Under the pieces are notes generated by a model. It was not told the DNA's origin and made no database searches. It worked only from the letters and a program-made list of their open reading frames with translations. From assembly GCA_018649885.1 (NCBI GenBank), contig JABIHA010000104.1, positions 1-49,958 on the forward strand: a stretch of 49,958 nucleotides of DNA. Reading direction: 5' to 3'. The DNA is from Bacteriovoracaceae bacterium. Lineage in GTDB: Bacteria > Bdellovibrionota > Bacteriovoracia > Bacteriovoracales > Bacteriovoracaceae. Shown in pieces: positions 17,269 through 26,449 of this stretch (position 1 is its first letter; each line of letters begins with the position of its first letter). Position numbers and translations under genes: made by a program.

Positions 17269-17916
17269 ATGAGTAAAAAAGAATGTAGTAGCTGCGGTAG
17301 TATTGCTCAAAGAGCGGATGTTGACAAAAGTAATCAGGCCCAAGTGTCTGCCCTTTCATATATTGGCAATGGAAATGTTCCAGGCTCAGAAATCAAAAAA
17401 TGTAGTACTTGCAATAATTACTTTCATTACTACTATGCTGAGGGATTTGAATATGGTGACTTTGGAGGAATTGGTGAAGATGAGGACGAGGAAAGCATTA
17501 GCAGATTAACTCCTGATCAAGCATTTGAGTTAATGATGTCTACCCCAGAGCTCTACACAAACCAAGTACTTCAAAAAGAATTTGAGGTACTTTGTGAACA
17601 CAAAAGAAAAACTAGAATCTTTGATATAAACTCATTAGGTGATGAATTAAAAAATAGTGATGACCTACCAACTCGCTCAAAAGCGGCTTGCACTATTGGC
17701 CTAATGGCACCTAAATTGTCTGAATTAATTCCCTTGTTACTAGATTGCTATAAAAATGAAGAAGTACCACATATTAAATTTTTTATGGCCTGGGCGCTCT
17801 CAAGAATGGATAGTGAGCTCGACAGTTACCGAAGCGATATAGAAAAATTTTGTAATGAAAATGATATTTCTGATGGTAAAAGATTCTTTGAGCATATTTT
17901 GTCAAAATTCAATTAA
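17269..17916 (+). CDS. Zinc-ribbon protein with HEAT-like helical repeats
   Basis: The start is ATG 17269 (an alternative ATG lies at 17266), 7 bases after TTTGGAG. The 215-residue protein begins with ECSSCGS, with a second Cys pair KCSTCNNYFHYYY near residue 50, making a likely zinc ribbon. A very acidic stretch follows (GEDEDEES), then helical repeats around 130-200 with the HEAT-like pattern SKAACTIGLMAPKLSELIPLLLDCYKN. There is no signal peptide, so it is cytoplasmic. HEAT-repeat proteins act as protein-binding scaffolds. It lies 37 bases after the HEFMH gene. Its stop overlaps that of the convergent [2Fe-2S] gene through a shared TTAA. Confidence 0.65.
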   Translation: MSKKECSSCGSIAQRADVDKSNQAQVSALSYIGNGNVPGSEIKKCSTCNNYFHYYYAEGFEYGDFGGIGEDEDEESISRLTPDQAFELMMSTPELYTNQVLQKEFEVLCEHKRKTRIFDINSLGDELKNSDDLPTRSKAACTIGLMAPKLSELIPLLLDCYKNEEVPHIKFFMAWALSRMDSELDSYRSDIEKFCNENDISDGKRFFEHILSKFN

Positions 17917-18176
17917 TTACTACTGCGATTTTCTTTAGATAACTTGATAAAAGTGCTGATATCACCAAGACAACATTTCCCACTTGGATTGGCAGATTCA
18001 CAAAAACAGCCTGGCTTAGTCATTTTAGATTTTATATCGTCGACGATGACTTTTTCACTTCCATTTTTCACTGCCTCATATAACTCCATTTTAGAATGAT
18101 TAAAGCAATAGCAAATAAGTCCTTCTAGGTTTATTTCTTGAATATTAGATTTTTGCTTATCATCACAACACTTCAT
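17913..18176 (-). CDS. BFD/CopZ-like [2Fe-2S]-binding protein
   Basis: An 87-residue protein with the cysteine pattern of BFD-like [2Fe-2S] domains: CYCF (22-24), a helical stretch of about 30 residues, GCFCESANPSGKCCLGD (56-71). The NPxGxCCLG ending is what I recall for the iron-sulfur module found with CopZ-type copper chaperones and bacterioferritin-associated ferredoxins. A CC pair also lies at the N-terminus (MKCCDD). No HMA copper domain follows. It lies 23 bases downstream of the MFS gene (18199-19428) in the same direction, so the two probably form an operon, possibly for metal or redox homeostasis. Confidence 0.7.
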   Translation of the reverse strand: MKCCDDKQKSNIQEINLEGLICYCFNHSKMELYEAVKNGSEKVIVDDIKSKMTKPGCFCESANPSGKCCLGDISTFIKLSKENRSSN

Positions 18177-18198
18177 GACTTCTCCATATAAAACTTAA

Positions 18199-19428
18199 CT
18201 ATGCAGCTAGCTTTTTCCTTTTTCGACTTATCCTCTCTGAAATTTTGAGAGATGGGCCAATGGCCACAAGTAAAAATAGTCCCCCTAAGCAAAAGAGCCC
18301 AGTTCTGTAGTCGTAGTGGTCCGCAATCAGCCCCACAACAGTAGAGCAGATGGCAATCATAACTCCACTACAAAAAGATTTAATGGAGTTTAGGGTTGCT
18401 CGGTGATGGGATTCAATATGATGATTTAAATAATGATTCATCAGTGGCATAAAAAGCCCTGCTTGCATCTGCATAATTAAGTGAGGAATAAGAAACAATG
18501 GAAAAATCACTAAAACACTAGGCGTGAAAAGTGCAGTGATCGTCATAAAGATTAGTAAATAAATTGTTCTTTTCTCTCCCAGCATTCGGTCCAGGATATA
18601 GGCCTTTTGTGAGCAAAATGCAGCGATAACCGTAAAGCAGGCATAGAAGTAACCAAAGTTTTTGGCCTCAATCCCAGAGTCTGTTAGCATCTTTTGAATG
18701 TATTGAAAAAATACCATGGAGCTCACTGCAAACATGACAGAAAATATGAGCAGATATTTGATGGTTCGATGTCTTAGCAGATAGTTTTTTCCATTTCTTA
18801 TATACTTAAAATATTCTTTAAAAGAAGTAATGTGATGTATTTCTCCTTTTGCGCTTTTATCAAGTGGAGGCTGTTTGACTGTCAGTAAAATAAAAATCGA
18901 AATATATGTTAAGACTCCTGAGAAAAGAAAAGTAGACCTTATGTCGTATGCTAAAAAGAGAGGACAAAGAAGCCCTCCTCCTGCTAGCCCGTAATAAAAA
19001 CATGCCCATTTTCTTCCAAGGTATTTAGACGATAGATATTTCTTCCCCGACTGACCAAGAGATTCGATAATTAGAGTTGTATCACTTCCCGAATAAAATG
19101 CCTTACCTGCTCCCCAGAGGATAAAAACTAATGACATGGAAGAGTAACTACTTATATTAGCAATTAAAATAAGTGTCGTTCCTAGAAATAAACTTGAAAG
19201 AACAAGAGACCACTTAGCACCAAAACGATCTGCAAAACTGCCAGCGGGAATTTCTAGAAATAATACTGATAAACTTTGAATCGAAAAAAGCATCCCAATT
19301 TGTGTGTAGGAAAAACCTAGATCCATGAAAAAAACAAAGAGTATGGGCAAGAAAGGTCGAAGCCCAGTCATAAATGAATGAAGACAAATCTTGTTAATAT
19401 TACTTCTAAAACTATGCGCTTCATCCAT
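18199..19428 (-). CDS. MFS family transporter
   Basis: A 409-residue integral membrane protein with about 12 hydrophobic segments in two halves. The typical MFS loop 2-3 signature appears as GSFADRFGAKWSLVLSS, preceded by GMLFSIQSLSVLFLEIPAG. The basic C-terminal tail ends SRKRKKLAA. MFS proteins of this kind export drugs or small metabolites by proton antiport. The substrate cannot be told. It is followed 23 bases later by the [2Fe-2S] protein. The start is an ATG at 19428 with no strong RBS, so an internal start such as the ATG before TGLRPFLP is possible. Confidence 0.85.
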   Translation of the reverse strand: MDEAHSFRSNINKICLHSFMTGLRPFLPILFVFFMDLGFSYTQIGMLFSIQSLSVLFLEIPAGSFADRFGAKWSLVLSSLFLGTTLILIANISSYSSMSLVFILWGAGKAFYSGSDTTLIIESLGQSGKKYLSSKYLGRKWACFYYGLAGGGLLCPLFLAYDIRSTFLFSGVLTYISIFILLTVKQPPLDKSAKGEIHHITSFKEYFKYIRNGKNYLLRHRTIKYLLIFSVMFAVSSMVFFQYIQKMLTDSGIEAKNFGYFYACFTVIAAFCSQKAYILDRMLGEKRTIYLLIFMTITALFTPSVLVIFPLFLIPHLIMQMQAGLFMPLMNHYLNHHIESHHRATLNSIKSFCSGVMIAICSTVVGLIADHYDYRTGLFCLGGLFLLVAIGPSLKISERISRKRKKLAA

Positions 19429-19640
19429 TGCAAAAAGATAGCTTGGGGGGAGTCGAAAGTCATCTTTATCAGCTCTGAAAGTGCTCGCAAAGCAGCAAGT
19501 TTTGTAAAAATTTTGTATCTAAAGATGGACCAATTCGATTCTATTTCAAACACTTTTCAAGACTTATGGAAGTTTTTATAGATTCTCCCAAAGCGACCCA
19601 AATCACTGGTATATTTCCTTTTATTCGTATGGAGGTACAA

Positions 19641-20195
19641 ATGAAGGCAATTGCTACGATACTATACTTTATCCTAGTGGGAAGTTCTTGGGCGGAAAGT
19701 GATAATATCTCAAAATGGAGAACTGAAAATTGCAAATTAGAAAGGAAAAGAGTTTATTCAAACCAGGGTTGGGATTTCCGAGCTGCTGGAGGAATGCTCA
19801 TTGGACCGGGAGTTTTTACCACTGTTTTCATAGTGCCTGGTTATGGAGTTGCAACTTTTGAAGCAGAAGCTCCTTTTATAGATTTTAGTCGATCAACAGA
19901 TAAGATAATTGCAGGTACCATCGTAAGCTCCGCCGTTCTTACTGCCGGAGCCTTTGGTGTCTCTGAATTGATGAAAAAATCTGCCACTAGAGGTCTACTA
20001 TTTTTAGAGACCTTGAGTTTCAGTCTTGAGTCCCAAAGAAATTTTTGGCCTAGAGGATTTAGAAGTCTGTACAAAAGATATGGCGAAGGCCTTAGAGAGA
20101 GAGGATTTGCACAGAAAATTTTGATTCAAAACCAAAATACCTGTGTTCCATTTTACCGAGAAATTGTTAAAAAAATCAAAGCGAAGAAACAGTAG
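19641..20195 (+). CDS. Exported protein of unknown function
   Basis: The start is ATG 19641, preceded by GGAGGT at 19631-19636. This gives a signal peptide (MKAIATILYFILVGSSWAES) and a 184-residue protein. The open frame continues upstream but without signal logic. The mature part has a hydrophobic Gly/Val segment (GGMLIGPGVFTTVFIVPGYG) and a second one (IIAGTIVSSAVLTAGAFGV), then a basic C-terminus. It may be membrane-associated in the periplasm or outer membrane. Two cysteines are visible (ENCKLE and NTCVPF). No family is recognised. Confidence 0.65.
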   Translation: MKAIATILYFILVGSSWAESDNISKWRTENCKLERKRVYSNQGWDFRAAGGMLIGPGVFTTVFIVPGYGVATFEAEAPFIDFSRSTDKIIAGTIVSSAVLTAGAFGVSELMKKSATRGLLFLETLSFSLESQRNFWPRGFRSLYKRYGEGLRERGFAQKILIQNQNTCVPFYREIVKKIKAKKQ

Positions 20196-20290
20196 CATAA
20201 TAGCACAACATTGCTGACTCATATCATATATCTACCCCATAGAGGGTGATATTTCCTAATAGAGAGTTCTTTAACCGTTAGGAGTCAGAG

Positions 20291-20761
20291 GTGAAGATTT
20301 TTATTACTATTATAATGAGTCTTTTAACAATTAACACATTTGCCAAGCAAATCGACTGTACAACGAAAATTACTAAAGGAAGAATTGGTGGTTCGATGAA
20401 AACTACCTACTGTGGCCATGCAGGTGTCAATGCCGTAAATAATGGCATCAAATATAGACGTCAGGCCCAATTCTGCGGCAGTATTAAGGTTGAATTTTTT
20501 AGTATCAAAGCAACTGATGCAAGTAAATTCACCCATTACTGTGACAAGATTTTTACAGATAGTTGCTATATGATTGGTATTAGAGATTTGGCGAGCAGAG
20601 AAGGCATGGCCAATTTATCGAGTTACGCTGTTTTTTCCAGCATAGCTAATATTCCGACCGTGTTTAATATAAGTGCTTCCGGTGTAGGCCACAATCGCAA
20701 AGTGATCCCAAAGCCTGGAATAGCGGTTTATGTGGATTTAAGTTGTAGGGTGAAACCCTAG
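20291..20761 (+). CDS. Small Cys-containing exported protein
   Basis: The start is GTG 20291, with GGAG six bases upstream. The signal peptide is KIFITIIMSLLTINTFA, followed by a mature part of about 138 residues with six cysteines (DCTTK, YCGHAG, FCGSIK, HYCDK, DSCYM, LSCRVK), likely three disulfides. The fold looks beta-rich. It is 95 bases after the exported protein at 19641-20195 and converges on tag, with stops only one base apart. The function is unknown. Confidence 0.7.
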   Translation: MKIFITIIMSLLTINTFAKQIDCTTKITKGRIGGSMKTTYCGHAGVNAVNNGIKYRRQAQFCGSIKVEFFSIKATDASKFTHYCDKIFTDSCYMIGIRDLASREGMANLSSYAVFSSIANIPTVFNISASGVGHNRKVIPKPGIAVYVDLSCRVKP

Positions 20762-20762
20762 A

Positions 20763-21341
20763 TTATTTTTGGCAAGTTTTCTTATATCTAAAACAGCTTA
20801 TTAAGTGGTCGTTGACCATGCCACTTGCCTGCATGTGAGCGTAGATAATGGTAGAGCCAACAAACTTAAAGCCTCTTTTTTTTAGGTCTTTGCTGAATGC
20901 ATCTGACTCTTTTGTGGTGGCGGGGTAATCACTCATTTTTTTTCTCTTGTTTACCTTTTGCTTGCCCCCAACAAATTGCATGCTGTACTCATAGAAGCTG
21001 CCGAACTCTTTTTGAATTTCAATAAATAATTTTGCGTTTTGGACAGCTGATCGCACTTTGAGTCTATTTCTAATAATGCCTGGATCTAGTAATAGTTTTT
21101 CAATTTTCTTTTCTGAGAATCTGGCCACTTTCTTCACATCAAAGTTAGCAAATGCCTTCCGGTAGCCTTCTCTTCTTTTTAGAATGGTCAACCAGCTGAG
21201 TCCTGCTTGAGCTCCTTCTAGGATTAAAAATTCAAATAATTTTTGATCATCCGTTACATGGACTCCCCACTCTTCATCATGGTATTTAAGCATATCTGGG
21301 TCACTACTTCCCCATGCACATCTTATCTTTTCTTTGGCCAT
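20763..21341 (-). CDS. tag: DNA-3-methyladenine glycosylase I
   Basis: The 192-residue protein removes 3-methyladenine from alkylated DNA in base excision repair. The sequence follows E. coli Tag closely: RCAWGSSDP, YHDEEWGV, LFEFLILEGAQAGLSW, DPGIIRNRLKVRSA, KKRGFKFVGSTIIYAHMQASGMVNDH. The zinc-snap ligands are visible as Cys8, the His of YHDEEW, the His of VNDH and Cys in LISCF. Length matches the family (about 187-195). The start has a RBS-like GGAAAT. It is immediately followed upstream by a MAPEG gene in the same direction (18 bases apart), so the two may be co-transcribed. Confidence 0.95.
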   Translation of the reverse strand: MAKEKIRCAWGSSDPDMLKYHDEEWGVHVTDDQKLFEFLILEGAQAGLSWLTILKRREGYRKAFANFDVKKVARFSEKKIEKLLLDPGIIRNRLKVRSAVQNAKLFIEIQKEFGSFYEYSMQFVGGKQKVNKRKKMSDYPATTKESDAFSKDLKKRGFKFVGSTIIYAHMQASGMVNDHLISCFRYKKTCQK

Positions 21342-21359
21342 TTTTTATTTCCTTAATCT

Positions 21360-21893
21360 TTAATGTGAAATCATGAGGACCATCACAATTCCATTTGCAA
21401 GTCCCCAAAATGTGCTTCTGAGAAACCCAATATTGAACAGGTATGAAAGTAAGAATAATACTCTCAATATAAGATAAGTGATTCCCATTGTTGCCATTTT
21501 TCTTGGATCGCAATCACTTACATAGGAAATTATCATTGCCACACTAAAGGGGGCAAATGATTCTAAAAAGTTCGAGTGTATACCACTTGCTCGTATTGAG
21601 AATTCATCATTTAAGCTTTTCTGCTGGGCCCTAGGATTGCTATTGTTATATCCACCTTTACCCATGACTTGAACTAGCGGCATCCTGCTAAGAGGTAGGA
21701 CTAATATATAGGCCGCAAAAATAAGATAGAAAGCAATATCTTTTGAGGCCTCATTAACTAAGTAAAAGTCTTTTAAAAACCAGGCAAATACAAACCCCAT
21801 CCCATAAAGAGAGAAAACGAGGAGGTGGGCTCTCAAGGAAGTATTCAAGAAATGGTTAGCTAGAAATTGGTCTAAAAAATTATTCTTTTTCAT
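21360..21893 (-). CDS. MAPEG family membrane protein
   Basis: A 177-residue protein with four hydrophobic segments (about 23-40, 52-68, 115-130, 145-172). The family hallmark is the loop GYNNSNPRAQQKSLND followed by RASGIHSNFLESFAPF, which matches the NPRAQ…R…HxNxxE pattern of MAPEG (membrane-associated eicosanoid/glutathione metabolism) proteins. Bacterial members are often glutathione-dependent detoxification proteins, but many have no assigned activity. The gene is directly upstream of tag, suggesting a joint role in chemical stress, which is an inference. Confidence 0.8.
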   Translation of the reverse strand: MKKNNFLDQFLANHFLNTSLRAHLLVFSLYGMGFVFAWFLKDFYLVNEASKDIAFYLIFAAYILVLPLSRMPLVQVMGKGGYNNSNPRAQQKSLNDEFSIRASGIHSNFLESFAPFSVAMIISYVSDCDPRKMATMGITYLILRVLFLLSYLFNIGFLRSTFWGLANGIVMVLMISH

Positions 21894-22326
21894 GCCTTAT
21901 ATAAAACTACAATTTCACACAGAATCCAAGAAATTTGATAAATAAAAAATAGGTATTTTATTTAATAGTATGTATTCACCCATTTTGTTGGCACTACATT
22001 TTTAAAAATTTTAAGCCTTATTCTTATAACTAGCTAATACAATGTCCAGGCCACTTTCTGCGCTCTTTCTAGAGCTATAATACGAAAGTCTATAAGACGC
22101 TCACAACGATTGTTAAATTTGATGTGAAAGGGTCTACTCTGGGGGATGTTGGTGAATAAACTTTGTTTATACAAAATCTTAGTGATTTCAACTAATTCGA
22201 CAATACCCAACGAACTTACTCAAGTTCCCTCTCCCAACTACCGATTCGTTTCAAAGAAGTACTTAGTTCTAGGTTTTAATTTTTGTAATTTTGCTAACTA
22301 ACTATTAACTAAACAAAGAAGTATTT
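21894..22326. other. Intergenic region, nothing recognised
   Basis: About 430 AT-rich bases lie between the divergent MAPEG/tag operon and the basic exported protein. No ORF of note, hairpin terminator or RNA gene could be supported. It must contain promoters for both directions, but no clear -35/-10 pair stood out by eye. Confidence 0.4.
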
Positions 22327-24648
22327 ATCAAAAATTTAACGACAAGACTATTCACAATATTCACCACCAACACCGCAAAGGCTTTGGTCCTTTTACTAAT
22401 CATTGGATTCAGTAGTGGAGATCTACTTGCGAAAAAAAGCAGCTCTGGTGGAAATAAAAAACTCGAAAAAATATTTTCCGACTGTATGGATAAGGGTGGA
22501 AGATTTAGTAAGTGTAAAAGTATATGTAAAAAAGAGGCGAAAAAGATTGGCGCCAGTAAAAAATATTGTAGAGGCAAAAAAAGAAGAAACTACAAAGCAG
22601 AAAGAAAGAAAAGTAAAAATATACGTAAGTCAGATAAAAAAGCTGCTAAAGCGAGTGTTAAAGAGCTGAAGGAGTCCACTTGGTCTGATAAGAAAAAAGA
22701 TAGAGTGGGAAATCGCAGAGAGAAAAGGACCGTAAGGAAAGAAAAAAGGCAGGTAAAAAGGGCCGCACGCCAAGATAAAAAAATGGACAGACAAAGTGCT
22801 CGCGCTGAAAAAAAATATAAAAGACTTGAATCAAAAGGGAAATTTAAAAAGAAAAGAAAACGTATTGAAAAAAGGCAAGCTAGAAAAAATAAGCGCCTTA
22901 ATAAGAGAATTGCACGTAAAAAAAGAAAAGGCAAAGATATCGCTGTTAACCGACTTCAGGGGAAAAAGCAGAGAATGAATGATCGCCTAGAAAAAAAGAA
23001 GAATAAAAAAGAAATTAGAGTCCTATGTAAGATGGGTGCCAGAGATATTGTAGGCAGTGGATATGAAAAAGACTGCTGTGTTTCATGGTTTAAAAAAGAA
23101 ACCGCCAGAGAAACGGGTACAGAAGTTGGAGTAGTCACCGCCGCAGCTTATGGGGGTGCTGTTTGTACAGCGGTTACCTTTGGTGGTTGTTCTGCAGGTG
23201 CTTCAATTGGAATAGCGGCAGCTTCCACAGGAGCGAGTGTTGCCAATAGTACAATTAAAACTAAATTAGATAGAAAAATGGAAGTAGTAGGTTGCGAAAA
23301 ATATGTCGCCGACTGGAAAACAGAGAAAAAATCAAAAAAACGTAGTCGTAAACTTGGCAGACAAACAAGAAAAGGCATGCGTCTCGACAAAAGATCTAAA
23401 AAAGCGAAGAAAAAAGGCAATACTAGAAAGGTTGCCCGAATTGACAGAAAGAAAGGTAGGCTTGCCAAAAAACAAGAAAAACAATTTCAAAAAGCTATTT
23501 GCTACGGAAGTTTGACCAAGCAAGATGAGAAACGCTTGACCGAAAATCCCAAATTAATGAATAGATATGATCCCTATACAAGTAAAAAGGCACACAAGCG
23601 TTGTTGTAAGATGCTAACCTCTGACAAAGCATTTCAAGCAGTCGCAAAGGGAGCCGGCACTGTCGCTTCAGCAGTGGCCACTATGGGGCTTCAAACTTTC
23701 CTGACCAAACCAATGGAAAAAGCAGCTGCTGAAGTATTAAAGCAAGGAGTTAAAAATGCAGCTAAAGGTATCGGCAAGGCAATTGCCAAAGCACAGTTAA
23801 ACTCCATGGCCAAACAAGTGCAAAAAGAAGCTATGAGGGCGGCCATGAAACAGGCCGGTGAAGGTGTCAGCAGGCAAGCTGCCAAGGCAGCCGCTAAAGC
23901 TGCTGGAGAAGCAGCAAAAAAATCCATGAGTAGTGGCTTTAGTTATGGCTCTTCTGCTTTGGCATCGGTTACCCGAGAAATGGCAGCAGCCGGAATGAGT
24001 GGGGTCGTAAAATCAACCGCCCGTGAAGCTGGCGCAGCTCTGACAGATACTACGGTGGATGCCATGCAAGAGGCGATGTTAAAAATTACTAGAAAATTTT
24101 CAACAAACACTATAAAAGCGGCCAATACAAAAATTGCAAAAGAAGTTGGTAAGTCGATGGTAGGAGCCGCAGTTGGTGGGTTTCAAAAGTCTGATTCAAC
24201 TTTTAGAAAAGTTATTTATGTCACTGTACAAGGTGGAGCTGTTCAACAAGTTGCACTGGGAGAGCTCTATAATATGGCTCCGGAGCTTAGCTATATAAGT
24301 GAAGCAGCCGATTTGTTACTTATTATAGAAAGTAATTCCGCATACAATAAGAGCACTAATACATTTACATTTGGAAAAAATGTTAGGTGGGGTTCTGTTG
24401 TGGGAGAGGTTGCAAGTAAATATGCATCAATTATGGCGAATCAAATGGCCGTTTCAATGTATGCACAGGCCTTAACGTCGACAAATCGTGCCCACGATGA
24501 ATTTCTAGCCACGCAAGATAGAGCTGGACAGGAAAGCTCTGTACTAGATGGAAGTGGTCAATACAATCTAGTTTCCGCCAGAGCAATGGAACTCAACTGT
24601 AGTCTCAAACTATTCAAAAAGAAAAAGAAGAAAAAGAAAAGAAAGTAA
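22327..24648 (+). CDS. Very basic exported protein with Ala-rich amphipathic helices
   Basis: About 773 residues if read from ATC 22327, or 754 from TTG 22384. A signal-like hydrophobic run (ALVLLLIIGFSSGDLLA) precedes a region of about 200 residues in which, by eye, around four in ten are Lys or Arg, broken by Cys clusters (FSDCMDKGGRFSKCKSICK). Next come a hydrophobic Gly/Ala-zipper segment at about 235-275 (around TAAAYGGAVCTAVTFGG), a second basic block, Ala/Lys amphipathic helices (AAKAAAKAAGEAAKKS), a less basic domain, and a tail of 8 consecutive lysines plus Arg. The whole resembles a polycation plus membrane-active or coiled-coil toxin-like protein, but no family is recognised. TTG 22384 has no RBS and would give a signal without positive N-region. 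The ATC start is an inference. Confidence 0.65.
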   Translation: MKNLTTRLFTIFTTNTAKALVLLLIIGFSSGDLLAKKSSSGGNKKLEKIFSDCMDKGGRFSKCKSICKKEAKKIGASKKYCRGKKRRNYKAERKKSKNIRKSDKKAAKASVKELKESTWSDKKKDRVGNRREKRTVRKEKRQVKRAARQDKKMDRQSARAEKKYKRLESKGKFKKKRKRIEKRQARKNKRLNKRIARKKRKGKDIAVNRLQGKKQRMNDRLEKKKNKKEIRVLCKMGARDIVGSGYEKDCCVSWFKKETARETGTEVGVVTAAAYGGAVCTAVTFGGCSAGASIGIAAASTGASVANSTIKTKLDRKMEVVGCEKYVADWKTEKKSKKRSRKLGRQTRKGMRLDKRSKKAKKKGNTRKVARIDRKKGRLAKKQEKQFQKAICYGSLTKQDEKRLTENPKLMNRYDPYTSKKAHKRCCKMLTSDKAFQAVAKGAGTVASAVATMGLQTFLTKPMEKAAAEVLKQGVKNAAKGIGKAIAKAQLNSMAKQVQKEAMRAAMKQAGEGVSRQAAKAAAKAAGEAAKKSMSSGFSYGSSALASVTREMAAAGMSGVVKSTAREAGAALTDTTVDAMQEAMLKITRKFSTNTIKAANTKIAKEVGKSMVGAAVGGFQKSDSTFRKVIYVTVQGGAVQQVALGELYNMAPELSYISEAADLLLIIESNSAYNKSTNTFTFGKNVRWGSVVGEVASKYASIMANQMAVSMYAQALTSTNRAHDEFLATQDRAGQESSVLDGSGQYNLVSARAMELNCSLKLFKKKKKKKKRK

Positions 24649-24699
24649 TAGTTTAACATCTATGCAGATTCCAATTCACAAGTGTAATGGAGCCTTCAC

Positions 24700-25212
24700 T
24701 TAAATCTGCTCAAGCCTTTTACAAAAATAAGACTGACCTTCATCGCAGGCCAACTGATGGTAGTCCCTGGCCCTATATTGTTTAAGAGCTACAATATTGC
24801 TTGGATCTAAGCTCAAGGCTTCTTCATATAAATCAATTAAAACTTCATTGGGGCCCCACTCGGATGGATTGTGATCCACCCCCAAGGCCCGATTTACAAT
24901 CTCTCGAGATTTTTCAACTTTGTTGTCTGCACTATAAAACTTGCGCTTCACCTTTTTAGGTTCAGCAGCTATTTTTTGATTTGTTAAGCTTTTGTTTTTT
25001 ATGTTTTTTTCTGGTGAGTTATTGGTTAGTAAAGTATGCTGATCTGTCTTTTTTTTAGTGTAATCAGATGTAACGACTCCCCTCCTGCCTGATAATAGTT
25101 TATTTTCCAAGCCCGTTTCAGAAGAAAAAAACAATTTTCCCACAAAAATACCTAAACATAAGGTTATCAGGTGCGAGAAAAACTTTTTTTTATTCATTTC
25201 CATCCATTTCAT
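24700..25212 (-). CDS. Membrane-anchored protein with a TPR-like C-terminus
   Basis: A 170-residue protein. Near the N-terminus it has a single hydrophobic segment (HLITLCLGIFVGKLFF) that would anchor it in the inner membrane, then a disordered Lys/Ser/Asn-rich stretch, then helices with a tetratricopeptide-like pattern (LIDLYEEALSLDPSNIVALKQYR), ending in Cys-containing YHQLACDEGQSYFCKRLEQI. There are three closely spaced ATG starts (25212, 25203 and 25197). It is divergent from chrA. The function is unknown. Confidence 0.6.
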   Translation of the reverse strand: MKWMEMNKKKFFSHLITLCLGIFVGKLFFSSETGLENKLLSGRRGVVTSDYTKKKTDQHTLLTNNSPEKNIKNKSLTNQKIAAEPKKVKRKFYSADNKVEKSREIVNRALGVDHNPSEWGPNEVLIDLYEEALSLDPSNIVALKQYRARDYHQLACDEGQSYFCKRLEQI

Positions 25213-25351
25213 TAGGTTCTCTTGGATTAAAATCCTTTGTATTGATTCTATACTTTAGCTAACTCACCGTCCAATAAGACGCTGAAGGTTGTTCTTACAA
25301 ACGACTTACGATATCGTACAAATTATCTAAAAAAGCTAAAAGGGACCTTGA

Positions 25352-26449
25352 GTGCAAAATCTGTCAGAAATATTGAAACTTTTTTTTCGGTTAGGTATCG
25401 TTGCCTTTGGAGGCCCTGCTGCTCATATTGCAATGATCCACAAAGAGGTCGTAGATAAAAGAAAGTGGATGGACGAGGATCATTTTCTTGACCTTGTTGG
25501 TGCAACATCATTGATACCTGGACCCAATTCGACTGAAATGGTCATTCACTGTGGCTTTCACAGAGGTGGAGTCGCTGGCCTATTTGTTTCAGGGCTATCC
25601 TTCATTTTGCCCGCCTGTGTTTTAACAGGCGTGCTTGCACACCTTTATACTCTTGCCTACAAAATCCCTAATTTTGAGGCCTATATGATTGGTATTAAAC
25701 CTGTCGTTGTTATTTTAATTTTTCAAGCACTGCAAAAATTATGGAAAAAAGCAATTAAGAGTTATGAGCTTGCATTTGTTTCGGCCTTAGTATTAGCTTT
25801 GGGTTTTACGGGCATCAGTGAAGTGTTTGCCTTATTTATTGGTGCTACCGTAGGATTCATGGTCCTTAAAGTTAAAGATTCGACAGGTGTAAAAAGTGTC
25901 GCTCTACCCGCTATTTTCTGGGTATTCGCAAAAATAGGATCTGTTCTTTTTGGAAGTGGATACGTCCTAATTGCCTACCTACAAGATGAAATAGTAGAAA
26001 GACACGGCTGGCTAACAAGTGCTCAAATTGCCGACGCAATCGCCATTGGCCAATTTACTCCTGGTCCTGTTCTTTCAACTTCAACTTTTATAGGTTACTT
26101 GCTAAATGGAGGCTGGGGCGCAGTAGTGGCATCTGTTGGTATCTTTCTTCCCTCTTTCTTATTTGTTCTCATTTTAAATCCTGTCATCCCAAAAATGAGA
26201 AGCTCTCGTAATTTTTCACTGCTTTTAGATTGTGTTAATGCCGGAGCCATAGGACTTATGGCCTACGCACTTTATCCTTTGGGAAAAATGTCTTTTATGA
26301 ATCCAATAGGCATTGCAGTTTTCATTGTGGTGATTATGGTGTTTTTAAAGTTTCCAAAAATCAGCTCACTGAAACTGGTTTCCCTAGGAATTATACTTGG
26401 AGTAGCGTTTGTTAAAACTGGTCAATATTTTAATTTAAGAATTAGTTAA
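25352..26449 (+). CDS. chrA: ChrA family chromate/anion transporter
   Basis: A 365-residue membrane protein with two homologous CHR halves, as in long-chain chromate transporters. Visible family motifs are FGGPAAHIAMIHKEVV (half 1), IPGPNSTEM, FGSGYVLIAYLQDEIV (half 2) and FTPGPVLSTSTFIGYL. Start GTG 25352 follows AAAAGGGA. ChrA exports chromate from the cytoplasm in some bacteria. Many homologues have unproven substrates, so chromate resistance is not shown here. Its stop shares a TTAA with the tiny convergent frame at 26446-26538. Confidence 0.85.
   Translation: MQNLSEILKLFFRLGIVAFGGPAAHIAMIHKEVVDKRKWMDEDHFLDLVGATSLIPGPNSTEMVIHCGFHRGGVAGLFVSGLSFILPACVLTGVLAHLYTLAYKIPNFEAYMIGIKPVVVILIFQALQKLWKKAIKSYELAFVSALVLALGFTGISEVFALFIGATVGFMVLKVKDSTGVKSVALPAIFWVFAKIGSVLFGSGYVLIAYLQDEIVERHGWLTSAQIADAIAIGQFTPGPVLSTSTFIGYLLNGGWGAVVASVGIFLPSFLFVLILNPVIPKMRSSRNFSLLLDCVNAGAIGLMAYALYPLGKMSFMNPIGIAVFIVVIMVFLKFPKISSLKLVSLGIILGVAFVKTGQYFNLRIS

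Noticed and set aside
22590..24125. Long antisense frames within the basic protein gene
   Set aside because: They arise from the Lys-rich sense strand (Phe/Leu/Ser-rich shadow), with no start signals.
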